A DNA stretch of 32,053 nt from an uncultured Verrucomicrobia subdivision 3 bacterium (GCA_903850425.1 CAINLR010000181.1:1-32053); one strand, 5' to 3'. Positions 17,692 to 27,287 are shown, numbered from the stretch's first letter. Made by a program: numbers and translations. Notes: generated from the sequence alone by a model not told the origin.

Positions 17692-18717
17692 TCAACTGCG
17701 GGCGGCTTCGATGAAGGCCTTCAGATTTTCGGTGCTGACTGCGGGCGGCACGCCGCCGGCGCAGGACAGGATCAGCCGCGAGTGGTCAGGATTTTCCGCC
17801 AGCATTTTGCGAACGCCCGCGCGCACGTCGCCGGGCGTGCCCTGCGCCAGCACGTCGCGCGGCGGCAGGTTGCCGAGGATCGTGAGGCGGTTCGCGGACA
17901 ACCTCCGAATATCGGCCAGCGTGCTCTGGATGCCGGGATTGTAAAGTTGGATGCCGGCATCCGCATAGTGCTTCACGGAGGCCGCGCACGGGGCGTCGTT
18001 GTGGAAAAATTTCACGGCGACCTCCGTGGCATAGATTTCCTTCAGATACGGGAAGCCGAATTCAAGAAAATCCCGCTCGCTGATGAAACCAACGATGTCA
18101 TCGAGCATCAGGATGCCGTCAATAGTCGGCAAGGTCTCGCGCTGGAGCGCGTGCCATTTCTTCAAAAAATTCGTGATGGTGCGGAGCAACTGGTGCGTGA
18201 GTTCCGGCTCGGTTTTCAGCGCCATTAGGAATTCCGTCGTGCCCATGAGAAAGGTGGCGACGTTGAGCGGCCCGCGCGAAACCGAGAAGCGGATTTTGTG
18301 GCCCAGATCTTCAATCCGCGGCCGTGCCCATTTCAAACGGTTGAGCATGAACGGCAGCAGCCCGTCCGTGAGCGGATTCGGCTCCTTTACGTCAGCCATT
18401 TGCGCATCGGTGCTGATGATTTTCTCCGCAAAGGGAAATTCGTTCGGCGGAAAAACACAGCGCGATCCAAAAGCGGACGGCTCCGTGCACATGCCAAACT
18501 CGGACCAGAAGCCGGGCAGGAACATGACTTCAGGAAAGGTTTCAATCGCCTTGCGGTTGGCGTCAAACCACAGCGTCTCGCTCGACAGATAGTCGGTGAT
18601 GCTGACGCCAAACCAGTTCGGCAGCCACGGCGAATCAATGATGAACCCGATGGGCAGCGGGCTGACGGTTTCGCCGCGAATCGTGGCCTGGAGATCATTC
18701 CATTGTTGGTCCGTCAT
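17692..18717 (-). CDS. Uroporphyrinogen decarboxylase (URO-D) family protein, methyltransferase-like
   Basis: A 341-residue TIM-barrel protein of the URO-D superfamily. Family features include FSVSRGPLNVATFLMG at 144-159, MLDDIVGFIS at 204-213 and the metal-type ligands His239, Cys244 (FHNDAPCAA) and Cys319 (LSCAGGVPP). A His/Cys...Cys set is typical of the corrinoid-linked methyltransferase branch (MtaA/CmuA-like) rather than HemE, which lacks it. Many unassigned members occur in Verrucomicrobiota and Planctomycetota. No corrinoid protein gene is adjacent, so the substrate is unknown. It follows aroB by 48 bases on the same strand and could share its transcript, although no pathway link is apparent. 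Confidence 0.75.
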   Translation of the reverse strand: MTDQQWNDLQATIRGETVSPLPIGFIIDSPWLPNWFGVSITDYLSSETLWFDANRKAIETFPEVMFLPGFWSEFGMCTEPSAFGSRCVFPPNEFPFAEKIISTDAQMADVKEPNPLTDGLLPFMLNRLKWARPRIEDLGHKIRFSVSRGPLNVATFLMGTTEFLMALKTEPELTHQLLRTITNFLKKWHALQRETLPTIDGILMLDDIVGFISERDFLEFGFPYLKEIYATEVAVKFFHNDAPCAASVKHYADAGIQLYNPGIQSTLADIRRLSANRLTILGNLPPRDVLAQGTPGDVRAGVRKMLAENPDHSRLILSCAGGVPPAVSTENLKAFIEAARS

Positions 18718-18765
18718 AGGTTTTTAGTTTGTGGCATCTGGTCCGGATCAGTTAAGAGAAACTGC

Positions 18766-19854
18766 TCATTGAAGTCCATCCAGGATGCCGTCAATCAAGG
18801 TCGTCGGCACCGGCTGTCCCCAGACGACTTTGCCGAGTCGCTCGGCGAGGACAAACTTCACCTCACCGCCGCTCACTTTTTTGTCCAGCCGCATCGCGGC
18901 GAAAAGTTTTTTGCGGCGGGCGGAATTCAATTTGATCTTCACCGGCAATCCGGCCTGCAGGAATAATTTTTCAATGCGTTCCGTCTCGCCCGACGGCAGG
19001 CCCAGCAGCTTGTGCGACAACTGGGCGGCCGCGACCTGGCCAATGGAAATCGCCTCGCCGTGCAAAAACTTTCCGTAGCCGGAACTGTTTTCAATCGCGT
19101 GGCCGATGGTGTGGCCAAAATTCAAAATCGCGCGCAGGCCGCTCTCCGTTTCGTCCTGGCCGACGACGTCCGCCTTGATTTCGCAGCAGCGCGCGATGAC
19201 GGTCGCCAGCGTGGCGGCATCACGCTGCAGCAACTTCGGCAGTTGGCGTTCGAGTTGGGCGAAGAGGATCGCATCGTAAATGACCCCATATTTGATGACC
19301 TCGGCGAGCCCGGAGATAAATTCACGCTTCGGCAGGGTTTTCAGCGTGTCCAGATCGCACAGCACCATTTGCGGCTGGTAAAACGCACCAACGAGATTCT
19401 TGCCAGCCCGGAGGTTCACGCCGGTCTTGCCACCGACGGAACTGTCCACCTGCGCGAGCAGCGTGGTCGGCATTTGCACGAACGGGATGCCGCGCAGATA
19501 CGTCGCCGCCACAAAGCCTGCGAGGTCCCCCACCACGCCACCGCCAAGCGCGACGATGAAGGATTTTCGTTCCAAGCGTTGCGCTGCGAGTTGGTCGTAA
19601 CACTGTTCCACCACCGCGATGCGCTTGGATTTTTCCCCGGCGGGCACGGTGATGAGCACCGGCTCAAAGCCGGAAGTGGAAAGTGATTTCAGCGCCGCCT
19701 TGGCAAACTTCTTGCCAACATTGGAATCCGTGATGACGGCGCAACGCCGGCCGAGTTGAAGTTGCGCGCACTCCACGCCAAGCCGCGGCAACAAGCCGCC
19801 GCCGACCTTGATGGTGTAACTGCGATCGCCGAGCGGGACTTGAACATTGCGCAT
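18766..19854 (-). CDS. aroB: 3-dehydroquinate synthase
   Basis: A 362-residue enzyme of the shikimate pathway that cyclises DAHP to 3-dehydroquinate using NAD and a metal ion. Diagnostic blocks are PAGEKSK, ALGGGVVGDLAGFVAATYLR (NAD-binding), PTTLLAQVDSSVGGKTGVN, the metal ligands in GLAEVIKYG (Glu), NFGHTIGHAIE (His) and LHGEAISIG (His), and DETESGLRAILNFGH. Length is normal. The start MRNVQVPLGDRSYTI is the only sensible one. The chorismate made downstream is the substrate for the TrpG/PabA partner encoded elsewhere in the window, but the genes are not linked as an operon. Confidence 0.95.
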   Translation of the reverse strand: MRNVQVPLGDRSYTIKVGGGLLPRLGVECAQLQLGRRCAVITDSNVGKKFAKAALKSLSTSGFEPVLITVPAGEKSKRIAVVEQCYDQLAAQRLERKSFIVALGGGVVGDLAGFVAATYLRGIPFVQMPTTLLAQVDSSVGGKTGVNLRAGKNLVGAFYQPQMVLCDLDTLKTLPKREFISGLAEVIKYGVIYDAILFAQLERQLPKLLQRDAATLATVIARCCEIKADVVGQDETESGLRAILNFGHTIGHAIENSSGYGKFLHGEAISIGQVAAAQLSHKLLGLPSGETERIEKLFLQAGLPVKIKLNSARRKKLFAAMRLDKKVSGGEVKFVLAERLGKVVWGQPVPTTLIDGILDGLQ

Positions 19855-20009
19855 GGCGGAAGGATAAACAGACGGGCACGCGTGTCAAAAATTGAAATTC
19901 AAACAACCCAGGCTGCGATTGCTTTTGCTGGCTGGCTGGCGGGTCACGCTGCGGCTGACGATTTTGATAAGCCGACAACATTGGGGGATTCGCCACCAAC
20001 ATTTTACCA

Positions 20010-21449
20010 TTACTTCCCGATGCAAAACGTGCTGAAAATGGAGTCCAGCAAATCTTCGGTGGTGGTCTTGCCGACGATTTCGCCGACGGCGTTGGCGGCG
20101 ATCCGCAAATCCATCGCGACCAGTTCCAGCGTGGCGTCCATGCGGAGCGCCTCAGCGGCGAGCCGCGTGGTGGCGCAAGCGCGATTCAACGCGTCCTGAT
20201 GCCGCGAATTGATGGCCACCTGCAACATCTCGGCCTTGATTTCACCGGCCCAGACGAGCGATTTGATGGCATCTTTCAACGCTTCGATCCCCTGCCCGCT
20301 CACGCAGCAGACATCCACAACGGCGGCGCTGCCCTTCGCGTGGGGTGCAAGCTTCAGCGGGTCCGGGGAACAGGCTGGAGCCGGCACGCCAACGAAGCGC
20401 TGCAATTCTCCGGCGTTCCACTTTAAAGGCAAATCGGTTTTATTGCGCACGAGAATCCGCTGTTTGTCGGAAAATTCGGCGAGATACATTTCATCCGCGC
20501 CGGTCAGCGGTTCACTGGCGTCGAGGACGTGCAAAATAAATTCCGCCTGGGCGAGCGAGGCGCGGCTGCGGCGGATGCCTTCGACTTCAATCTCGTCCCG
20601 CGCCTCGCGCAAACCGGCCGTGTCAATGAAGATGACGGGCAGGCCACGGATGTTGGCGGTTTCCTCAATCGTGTCGCGCGTGGTGCCGGCAATGTGCGAA
20701 ACAATGGCGCGGTCGTGACCGAGGAGTTGATTCAGCAGGCTGGATTTGCCGGCATTCGGCCGCCCGATAATCGCCGCGCGAATGCCGCGGCGAAGAATCT
20801 GTCCTTCATGCGCCGTGCGCAACAATTCGCCCATGAAGCCGAGGCCATTCTCCAAGCGCAGGAGCAACCGGTCCTTGGTGTCGGGCGAAATATCTTCGTC
20901 GGGAAAATCAATATGCGCCTCGACATGCGCCAGCGTGAGCATCAAGTCGTCGCGCAGTTGATTGATGCGCTGCGACAATTTGCCGGCGAGCTGTTCGTTG
21001 GCGGCGGCGAGCGCCAGTTGCGTGCGCGCATGGATCAAATCGGCGACGGCCTCGGCTTGCGCGAGATCAATGCGCCCGTTGAGGAAGGCACGGCGGGTGA
21101 ATTCACCGGGCTCGGCCAGTCGCGCGCCATTGGCCAGCAGCGCATCGAGCACGAGCTTGGCCGGCAACAGTCCGCCGTGGCAGGAAATCTCGACGGTGTC
21201 CTCGCGCGTGAAGGTGCGCGGGGCCCGCAGGACAGCGAGGAGCACTTCATCAATCACCTGGCCCTCGCGGACGATTTTTCCGAATTGAATCGTGTGCGAC
21301 GGTGCGGCCGAGGGCTTCAACGAAGTTTTGCCAAGCGGGAGAAAAACCTGATCCGCGATCGTCAAGGCTTGGGCGCCGGAAAGCCGCAGGACGGCCAACC
21401 CGCCTTCCCCGAGCGGCGTGGCGATGGCGGCAATGGGGGCGTCGTGCAT
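20010..21449 (-). CDS. mnmE: tRNA uridine-5-carboxymethylaminomethyl GTPase (tRNA modification)
   Basis: A 479-residue protein acting with MnmG to modify the wobble uridine of certain tRNAs. The N-terminal folate-binding domain begins IAAIATPLGEGGLAVLRLSG. The G domain has GRPNAGKS at 229-236 (P-loop), GTTRDT at 255-260, DTAG at 276-279 and NKTD at 336-339. The C-terminus ends FCIGK, containing the essential cysteine of the family. Between NKTD and the SGQGIEAL segment lies an extra stretch (about 352-374, VPAPACSPDPLKLAPHAKG) whose DNA is an imperfect inverted repeat, so it may be a repeat-derived insertion. It is followed on the minus strand by a 155-base gap and then aroB. Confidence 0.95.
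   Translation of the reverse strand: MHDAPIAAIATPLGEGGLAVLRLSGAQALTIADQVFLPLGKTSLKPSAAPSHTIQFGKIVREGQVIDEVLLAVLRAPRTFTREDTVEISCHGGLLPAKLVLDALLANGARLAEPGEFTRRAFLNGRIDLAQAEAVADLIHARTQLALAAANEQLAGKLSQRINQLRDDLMLTLAHVEAHIDFPDEDISPDTKDRLLLRLENGLGFMGELLRTAHEGQILRRGIRAAIIGRPNAGKSSLLNQLLGHDRAIVSHIAGTTRDTIEETANIRGLPVIFIDTAGLREARDEIEVEGIRRSRASLAQAEFILHVLDASEPLTGADEMYLAEFSDKQRILVRNKTDLPLKWNAGELQRFVGVPAPACSPDPLKLAPHAKGSAAVVDVCCVSGQGIEALKDAIKSLVWAGEIKAEMLQVAINSRHQDALNRACATTRLAAEALRMDATLELVAMDLRIAANAVGEIVGKTTTEDLLDSIFSTFCIGK
20345..20387. repeat. Imperfect inverted repeat inside mnmE
   Basis: A 43-base segment whose ends, GTGCAAGCTTCAGCGGGT and, on the other strand, GTGCCGGCTCCAGCCTGT, agree at 13 of 18 positions. 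It encodes part of a loop between the NKTD motif and the end of the G domain that I would not expect in MnmE. It may be a second kind of in-frame palindromic insert. Confidence 0.4.
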
Positions 21450-21519
21450 GGGAAGAATTTACGAACCGCGAATGACAAACCACGCAGACTTCATCCGGCG
21501 CAATGTGCCCGGCAACAGT

Positions 21520-21777
21520 TCACACATGGCGGCAGTTTCCAACCTGGTTTTCCGCGTCGCGTCCCTGCAGGTAGCGCCGCGCCTTCTCGTAACTTTTCTT
21601 GTGCAGGTAGTGCAGCAGCGACGGATCGGTGTCCCGCGGAAGCTGGCTGGTGAGATCGTCGAGGCGCGTGAACAGCGGCAGCAGGCTCGGCTTGGGATTC
21701 GCGGTGGCCATGACTTTGACCGTATCGGTGAGCTGGGTCAGTGCCGCCAACAATTCCTTTTCCACGGAAGCATTCAT
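21520..21777 (-). CDS. Small hypothetical protein
   Basis: The 85-residue product is soluble and largely helical, with segments VEKELLAALTQLTDTVKVMA and SLLHYLHKKSYEKARRYLQG; it has no signal peptide. I do not recognise the family. It starts 10 bases after the stop of the YIP1-like gene and ends 70 bases before mnmE on the same strand, so cotranscription is likely. Codon usage and the sensible helical pattern favour a real gene; no cysteine motif or catalytic signature is visible. Function unknown. Confidence 0.6.
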   Translation of the reverse strand: MNASVEKELLAALTQLTDTVKVMATANPKPSLLPLFTRLDDLTSQLPRDTDPSLLHYLHKKSYEKARRYLQGRDAENQVGNCRHV

Positions 21778-21787
21778 GCGGCGGAAA

Positions 21788-22417
21788 TTATTGGCCCAGC
21801 AGATGGCCGATTTTCTGCGTCAGCCAAGAATGATTGAAATCAATTTGGCCAAGCACATACGCGGCAGTGAGGAGCCGGGCCAGCCCCGTGGTCAGGAGGA
21901 TCACCAGAGCGCTGGAAAGATACAGGCCGAACGCATGGGTCGGGTCCGGCATCATGATCCGCGGCAGCCCCTGATACAAAATCCAGATGGATAAAGCGAC
22001 CCCGATGCCCCACGGCACCCCCGGATGCATGGCGGGCGCGGCATCCAGCAACCGCAGCAGCAGGAGCGGGCTGAGGCCGTAAACCGTGACCGCAAACGCC
22101 TGCCGATAATTTTGCCGCTGATGAAAGGTCTGGCTGACACGCAAAATCAGCAGCGCGCTGATGAACACCACCGCCAAAAACAGCACCACCTGGACCACCT
22201 CGAAGCCGAGAATTTCGTGGGGCGTGAACATTCGGACTTTATCGTATTGCCCCTGATATTTACCCCACTTGCTGAGACCCCAACCTTCCACGGCGGTGAC
22301 CAGGAGCAGCAGGGGCAACAAGTTGGTCGCTAAAATAAACACAATGCTCCGCTGAGCCAGGGCAATTTTTTCCCAGGCCACCGAAGGTTCAAAAATGAGG
22401 AAGAACACCTTGATCAT
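21788..22417 (-). CDS. YIP1-like multi-pass membrane protein
   Basis: A 209-residue integral membrane protein with about five hydrophobic segments. The N-terminus MIKVFFLIFEPSVAWEKIAL is the type that opens Yip1-domain proteins (F-P-x-x-x-W), followed by IVFILATNLLPLLLLVTAVEG, VVQVVLFLAVVFISALLIL, AVTVYGLSPLLLLRLLDA, GVALSIWILYQGLPRIM and SSALVILLTTGLARLLTAA. The YQGLPRIM segment is typical. The molecular role in bacteria is not established. A GTG at 22471 would add 18 residues; the ATG at 22417 fits the family better and leaves room for a promoter region shared with the divergent FtsB-like gene. Confidence 0.7.
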   Translation of the reverse strand: MIKVFFLIFEPSVAWEKIALAQRSIVFILATNLLPLLLLVTAVEGWGLSKWGKYQGQYDKVRMFTPHEILGFEVVQVVLFLAVVFISALLILRVSQTFHQRQNYRQAFAVTVYGLSPLLLLRLLDAAPAMHPGVPWGIGVALSIWILYQGLPRIMMPDPTHAFGLYLSSALVILLTTGLARLLTAAYVLGQIDFNHSWLTQKIGHLLGQ

Positions 22418-22499
22418 TACGGTTAAAGGATTAACCAATTTTCGGACGGTGACAACAAAAACCGCTTTCACTTTTAGCCCGCGCCGTTAAGCTGGCGGC

Positions 22500-22808
22500 G
22501 TGAAAGTTGATCTCGGCATCTGGAGCAAGCTCACGCAAGCGGTCGTCATCCTCGTCGTCCTTGCGATATTGATTCTCATTGGCATGACGTATCTGCCGCT
22601 CATTCGTGAAAACGAACGGATGCGCGCCAAGATGGACCGGCTCGACGCTGAACTGCAACAGCAGGAACAAATCTCCAAACAGCTCAAAGCGGAAATTGAT
22701 GCGCTCGGCAACGACCCGAAAACGGTGGAACGGCTGGCGCGGGAAAAACTCGGCTACGCCAGGCCGGATGAAACGGTGATCCACTTTGAAACCAGTCCGG
22801 CCAAGTAG
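22500..22808 (+). CDS. Septum formation initiator family protein (DivIC/FtsB-like)
   Basis: A 102-residue bitopic membrane protein. A cytoplasmic start (VKVDLGIWSKL) is followed by one membrane helix at about 12-31 (QAVVILVVLAILILIGMTYL), a coiled coil at about 34-70 (RENERMRAKMDRLDAELQQQ) and the conserved end NDPKTVERLAREKLGYARPDE. This order is characteristic of FtsB/DivIC, which joins FtsL and FtsQ in the division complex. The frame begins with GTG at 22500; no in-frame ATG precedes the membrane helix. It stands alone, divergent from the YIP1-like gene. Confidence 0.85.
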   Translation: MKVDLGIWSKLTQAVVILVVLAILILIGMTYLPLIRENERMRAKMDRLDAELQQQEQISKQLKAEIDALGNDPKTVERLAREKLGYARPDETVIHFETSPAK

Positions 22809-23060
22809 CCGCAGCGAAACGCCGGCGGCTGTTATTCTCATAGCATTCCGCATGAAATCTGCGCGGCCATGTCCGCGCCGCATTTTTTCTGAAAACGAGT
22901 GCGGGCAGTGCGAGGCGCGCGGAATTTGTGTAGCCCGTGAGTGCAAGTTGGTGGCGCGGGCAGTTGCGCGGGCCGCCATCCATGTCCAGAATGCGTTCCG
23001 CCGCGACCGGCGGGCGCGGCGATTTGACGTCGGTCAAGCTTTTGGGGGATCGTCCCAAGC

Positions 23061-24194
23061 TCAGTTTCGAAAAAAACGCGCCGCCAACAGATTCGCCACG
23101 GCGCCGAAAGCGCCCAGCACCGCCAGCGGCACCAGCACGGCCGCGAACCCGCTGCCGAAGCTGATGAGTTGATGCAGCGCTTGCAACGCCCAACCGGTGG
23201 GCGTGCCGAGCGAGATGGTCTTCATCAGCGGCGGACCGATTTCCAGCGGCCACCAGCAGCCGCCAAGCGCGGCCATGAGCAGGCTGGCCAGCACGCAGAT
23301 TCCCGTCACACGATCCTCGGCGGCGCTTAACGACCCGACCAACACGCCGAGCGAGCCGGCCACCCACGCGAAGACCACCAACGTCAGCGCAACGGCGGGC
23401 AGGTTCGCGCCGAGGTTGACGTGGAAAAGCCATTTGCCGACGGCGAGGAAAAACAGAATCTGCACCACGCCGAGCAGCATGAGCCCGTAGATTTTGCCCA
23501 TGACCAGTTCAAGGCGCGTCACCGGATGCACCATGAGCCGTTTGAGCACGCCGTTCCGCCGTTCCGCCGCGATGGTATTTCCGCCGAAAATCAGCAGGTT
23601 CATCATCAGATACATGACCAGATTTCCGGGCAGCGAGAAATTGAAGCCGGACGGCACCGGTTTTCGGCCGGCGAACTTCGCGTTGAGGCTCACGGGATTG
23701 GTCCTAGCCATAATGGCGCGCAATGGCGCCTCGGCAAAAGTTCCGCCGGCGTTCGTCTGCGTCGCGGCTTCGAGCAAGTGGCCGTTCATCGCGATCAATG
23801 CGCGGACGAGCCGCACTTCGATGAGCGCAGTGTCGGCCTCGCCGGAATCCTCGCCCTTGAGAAATTGCAGTTGGGTCGGCTTGTATTGCCTCGCGTTGGC
23901 GGTGAAGTTTGCGGGAATGCGGATGACGCGCGCCGCCGTCTCGCGGTTCGTCGGGTCGAGCACCCACAGGTTTTGCGCGCTCAACTCTGCGAGGAAAATG
24001 CGGCCAAGGAAATTGGTATCGGCGTTTTCGATGAGCACGGGCGGCGTGCGGTTGTAGGGCTGGCCGGCTCCGCGATTGGCAAAGCCCATAATGTAAACAA
24101 ACGCCAGCGGCATGGCGAACAGCCAGATGTAGGCGCTCTTGTGCTTGAGGAAAAGCCGCAAGTCCGTGTGGCCGATGTCGAGGATGCGTTTCAT
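23061..24194 (-). CDS. ABC-2 type transporter permease, second subunit
   Basis: A 377-residue permease. The first membrane helix is near residues 20-40 (YIWLFAMPLAFVYIMGF), followed by a large external domain of about 150 residues and five C-terminal helices: NLVMYLMMNLLIFGG, IYGLMLLGVVQILFFLAVG, AVALTLVVFAWVAGSLGVLVG, GICVLASLLMAALGGCWWPLE and GFAAVLVPLAVLGAFGAVA. It contains an ERRNGVLKRL segment typical of ABC-2 permeases. Its ATG overlaps the stop of the first permease by four bases (ATGA). Together with the ATPase it forms an exporter whose substrate is unknown (drug or lipid-type exporters are common). The frame is open upstream within the other permease gene; the ATG of MKRILDIGHTDLRLF is preferred. 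Confidence 0.85.
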   Translation of the reverse strand: MKRILDIGHTDLRLFLKHKSAYIWLFAMPLAFVYIMGFANRGAGQPYNRTPPVLIENADTNFLGRIFLAELSAQNLWVLDPTNRETAARVIRIPANFTANARQYKPTQLQFLKGEDSGEADTALIEVRLVRALIAMNGHLLEAATQTNAGGTFAEAPLRAIMARTNPVSLNAKFAGRKPVPSGFNFSLPGNLVMYLMMNLLIFGGNTIAAERRNGVLKRLMVHPVTRLELVMGKIYGLMLLGVVQILFFLAVGKWLFHVNLGANLPAVALTLVVFAWVAGSLGVLVGSLSAAEDRVTGICVLASLLMAALGGCWWPLEIGPPLMKTISLGTPTGWALQALHQLISFGSGFAAVLVPLAVLGAFGAVANLLAARFFRN

Positions 24195-25591
24195 GGGCGC
24201 AGACCCGTCTTGAATTTTCGCCGGAACAGCACCGCCGCCAGCGCGGCGAGAACCACACTGCACACCGCCAGCTTGAGCAGGACAACGCCCCAAACGACGC
24301 CCGGGTTGTTGAACTGGAGATTGCGGGTGGCATCCACAAACCAGTTGCTCGGCATCAACGGCGTGATGTGATCGCGGAGGAAGGTCGGCAATTGCCGGGC
24401 TGGAAACGCACAGCCTCCGACCAGTCCCAGCCCCATGCCGGCCATATTGTTCAGCACATTCGCCCGCCGCTCGTCCGGCACCAGCGCCACCAGCAGGGCG
24501 AACAGCGCCGCGACAAAGCAACTGTAGCCCGCAGTGAGGGCAACCAGCGCCAGCGGATTCTGCCAGTGAATCCGAAACACCAGCCCGCCGCCGCCAATCA
24601 GCACCCCGCTGCCCAGCAGCAGCACCACCACCGCGAACATGAGTTTGCCGACGAGGAAAGGCCAGAGCGGCTGGGGCATTGTCTGGTAGCGCTCGAAGGT
24701 GCGCTGGCGCAGCTCGCGATGCAGATCCGTCATCGCATTCTGACCCAGAAAGAGCAGGAACATGCCCGTCATTCCGAGCAGCAGAAACGCGAACGTGCTC
24801 GACCGACCGCTGGCTTTGGCTTGGGCATCGTGCTTTTCCACAGCTTTCACCGCGACCTGATTTGTAGCAGCCGACGGAAGGAGGCTCTGACTGACGCCTG
24901 ACGTCTGGTCGCTGACTTTTGCGTTTGCAATTAGAGCGTCGTTACCACGGTGGCTAAGGTCCGTTTGCGCCACCTCGGACGGGGCTTCTTTCGTGTAGCC
25001 AACCAGCGGTGGATTTATGAATTTTTTCGCGGCTCTTAGTTTGTCGCCGGCGCGTTCGATCAGGAACGAAACCTGGTGGTAATCATCCCTGCCCTCAAAG
25101 ACGGCCTGCCACGCGGGAAATTCTGAATTAAAATTGCGCGAGATGGCGTTCAATGCCGTCACGACCGCACCGAGCAGTTCTTCCAGCACCGCCGGGTGGA
25201 TGGACTCCGCCGGATTTTTGATCAGCTCCAGGCTCACGGGTGCGCGCGCCGTGAGATAATTGCGCATGAAATTGGTCGGGATGATGAGCACCGCGCTGAT
25301 TTTATTGGCGTTGACCTCACGCAACGCATCGGCGCGTTCCATGAAAACCGGCTCGAGATATTTGGCGCCATCGCGCTGATTCGCCGCGCCGCGCAGAAAA
25401 TCGCTCAGCACCGATTTGTCCTCGTCCACCACGGCGAAGCGAATCCGCCCCAGCGCGCCGCCGTCCGCACCGCCCCCGAACACCAGGCCGATGAGCGCGG
25501 TCATCGCCAGTGGCACGATGAGGTTGATGAGCCACGGCAGCGGATTGCGCCACGCGCGCCGTAGGTCTTTGGCGAGGAGGATGGGGAGCAT
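24191..25591 (-). CDS. ABC-2 type transporter permease, first subunit, with in-frame repeat insertion
   Basis: A 466-residue permease with the same plan as its downstream partner: first membrane helix at about 18-40 (LPWLINLIVPLAMTALIGLVFG), a large external domain, then helices from about 266 (TFAFLLLGMTGMFLLFLGQ) including LFAVVVLLLGSGVLIGGGG-like and ALVALTAGYSCFVAALFALLV segments. An LRQRTFERYQTMP stretch is the usual cytoplasmic element. Residues about 212-243 (from DLSHRGNDAL to LLPSAATN) derive from a mobile inverted-repeat element lying just outside the membrane before the second helix, where extra length is probably tolerated. It starts one base before the ATPase stop region and overlaps the second permease, so the three genes form one operon. 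Confidence 0.85.
   Translation of the reverse strand: MLPILLAKDLRRAWRNPLPWLINLIVPLAMTALIGLVFGGGADGGALGRIRFAVVDEDKSVLSDFLRGAANQRDGAKYLEPVFMERADALREVNANKISAVLIIPTNFMRNYLTARAPVSLELIKNPAESIHPAVLEELLGAVVTALNAISRNFNSEFPAWQAVFEGRDDYHQVSFLIERAGDKLRAAKKFINPPLVGYTKEAPSEVAQTDLSHRGNDALIANAKVSDQTSGVSQSLLPSAATNQVAVKAVEKHDAQAKASGRSSTFAFLLLGMTGMFLLFLGQNAMTDLHRELRQRTFERYQTMPQPLWPFLVGKLMFAVVVLLLGSGVLIGGGGLVFRIHWQNPLALVALTAGYSCFVAALFALLVALVPDERRANVLNNMAGMGLGLVGGCAFPARQLPTFLRDHITPLMPSNWFVDATRNLQFNNPGVVWGVVLLKLAVCSVVLAALAAVLFRRKFKTGLRP
24864..24957. repeat. Small inverted-repeat element inserted in frame in an ABC permease gene (94 bases)
   Basis: On the plus strand the left end is GTAGCAGCCGACGGAAGGAG plus GCTC. 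The right end on the other strand is TTAGCCACCGTGGTAACGAC plus GCTC. The core (TGACTGACGCCTGACGTCTG and following bases) is unlike that of the lpxB copy. In the permease frame the TTAGCC end encodes LSHRGNDAL, parallel to SSRGNEG in LpxB. Frame is maintained through the insert. Confidence 0.75.
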
Positions 25592-25592
25592 G

Positions 25593-26525
25593 TTATTCCC
25601 TCAATTCGCGGCCGGTAAGCTGGAGGAAAACGTCATTCAAGCTGGGCCGCTTGAGCGAAACATTTTCCACGCGCACGGGCAGGTTCAGCAATTCCTTCAG
25701 GCAATCGGAAGGATCGCGCGCGCCAACGGCCGCGACAATGAGTTGCTGCTCAGATTTCTGGATGACCCGAAAGCGGTCGTGAAATCCCGCCCACGCGTCC
25801 GGCGACGCATTTTTGAAATCGGCCTCCAGCACGAAGACGCGGTCGCCGCCAAGCCGCTCCTGCAATTCGCTGAGCGTGCCTTCCGCCAACAACCGCCCGT
25901 GATCAATGATGCCGATGCGCTGGCACAGGGACTCCGCTTCTTCGAGATAATGCGTGGTGTAGAGAATCGCCGTGCCGGTGGCGCGGAGGTTACGGATGAA
26001 TTCCAGAATGTTCAGCCGCGCCTGCGGGTCAATGCCCACGGTCGGCTCGTCGAGCAGCAGCAGTTTTGGCCGATGCAGCAGCGCGCAGCCGAGATTGATA
26101 CGGCGCTTCATGCCGCCCGAATAATTTTTGACCGCATCTTTTGCGCGATCTGTCAGCGTGAGGGCTGCGAGCAATTCCGTCGTGCGCGCCTTCGCGTCGC
26201 GCGCACTCAACCCCGCCATGCGGCCCCAGAACTCCAGGTTTTCGCGCCCGCTTAATTCCTCATAAATCGCCAGCTCCTGCGGCACCACGCCCATGATGCG
26301 CTTGGCCGTTTGCGGCGCGGACCAGAACGCCGTGCCGGCCACGAAGACCTCGCCGGCGTCGGGTTTGAGCAGGCCGGAGATCATCGAGATGGAAGTGGTT
26401 TTGCCCGCGCCGTTGGGGCCGAGCAGCCCATAAATCTCACCGGGGTGCACCTCGAAACTGACAGAATCCACGGCGCGAGTTGCGCCGAATGTTTTGGAGA
26501 GACGCTCAACCTTCAGCAAGCTCAT
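25593..26525 (-). CDS. ABC transporter ATP-binding protein (ABC-2 exporter)
   Basis: A 310-residue ATPase. Walker A is GPNGAGKT at 36-43, the Q-loop lies in [12 protein letters not shown] at 80-91, the signature is YSGGMKRR at 135-142, Walker B is LLLLDEP at 155-161 with TVGIDPQ following, and the H-loop is in [10 protein letters not shown]. The [21 protein letters not shown] context and a C-terminal extension place it in the DrrA/CcmA-like group that drives ABC-2 exporters. It is the first gene of the operon, one base before the first permease. A TTG at 26543 opens the frame earlier; the ATG of [14 protein letters not shown] is the better start. The transported compound is unknown. Confidence 0.93.
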   Translation of the reverse strand: MSLLKVERLSKTFGATRAVDSVSFEVHPGEIYGLLGPNGAGKTTSISMISGLLKPDAGEVFVAGTAFWSAPQTAKRIMGVVPQELAIYEELSGRENLEFWGRMAGLSARDAKARTTELLAALTLTDRAKDAVKNYSGGMKRRINLGCALLHRPKLLLLDEPTVGIDPQARLNILEFIRNLRATGTAILYTTHYLEEAESLCQRIGIIDHGRLLAEGTLSELQERLGGDRVFVLEADFKNASPDAWAGFHDRFRVIQKSEQQLIVAAVGARDPSDCLKELLNLPVRVENVSLKRPSLNDVFLQLTGRELRE

Positions 26526-26726
26526 GCCGCGATTGTAAGTCAACCGGACAAGGTGACAAGCAACCTTTAGCCGCGGCGGTTGACGCCCTGGTTCCGAACC
26601 GGAAACCCTCTGCTTACATCAGACCCTTAAACCCCGCGCCGCGGCTTCTGCTTTGTCCGAGCGGGCGTAACGCGACGCCAATCCAGCCGGCCACCGTGGT
26701 CTTTTTTTTCAAGCCTGCGCAAATAG

Positions 26727-27287
<561 letters not shown>

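Noticed and set aside
18361-18400. GGCTCCTTTACGTCAGCC resembles one end of the GTAGC element.
   Set aside because: It has no partner end, and it encodes a normal part of the URO-D family protein.
22786-23172. Cys-containing open frame (MKSARPCPRRIFSENECGQC) in the gap after the FtsB-like gene.
   Set aside because: Its second half lies antisense to the ABC permease and becomes Arg/Ala-rich; no domain is recognisable, and GC-rich DNA readily gives such frames.
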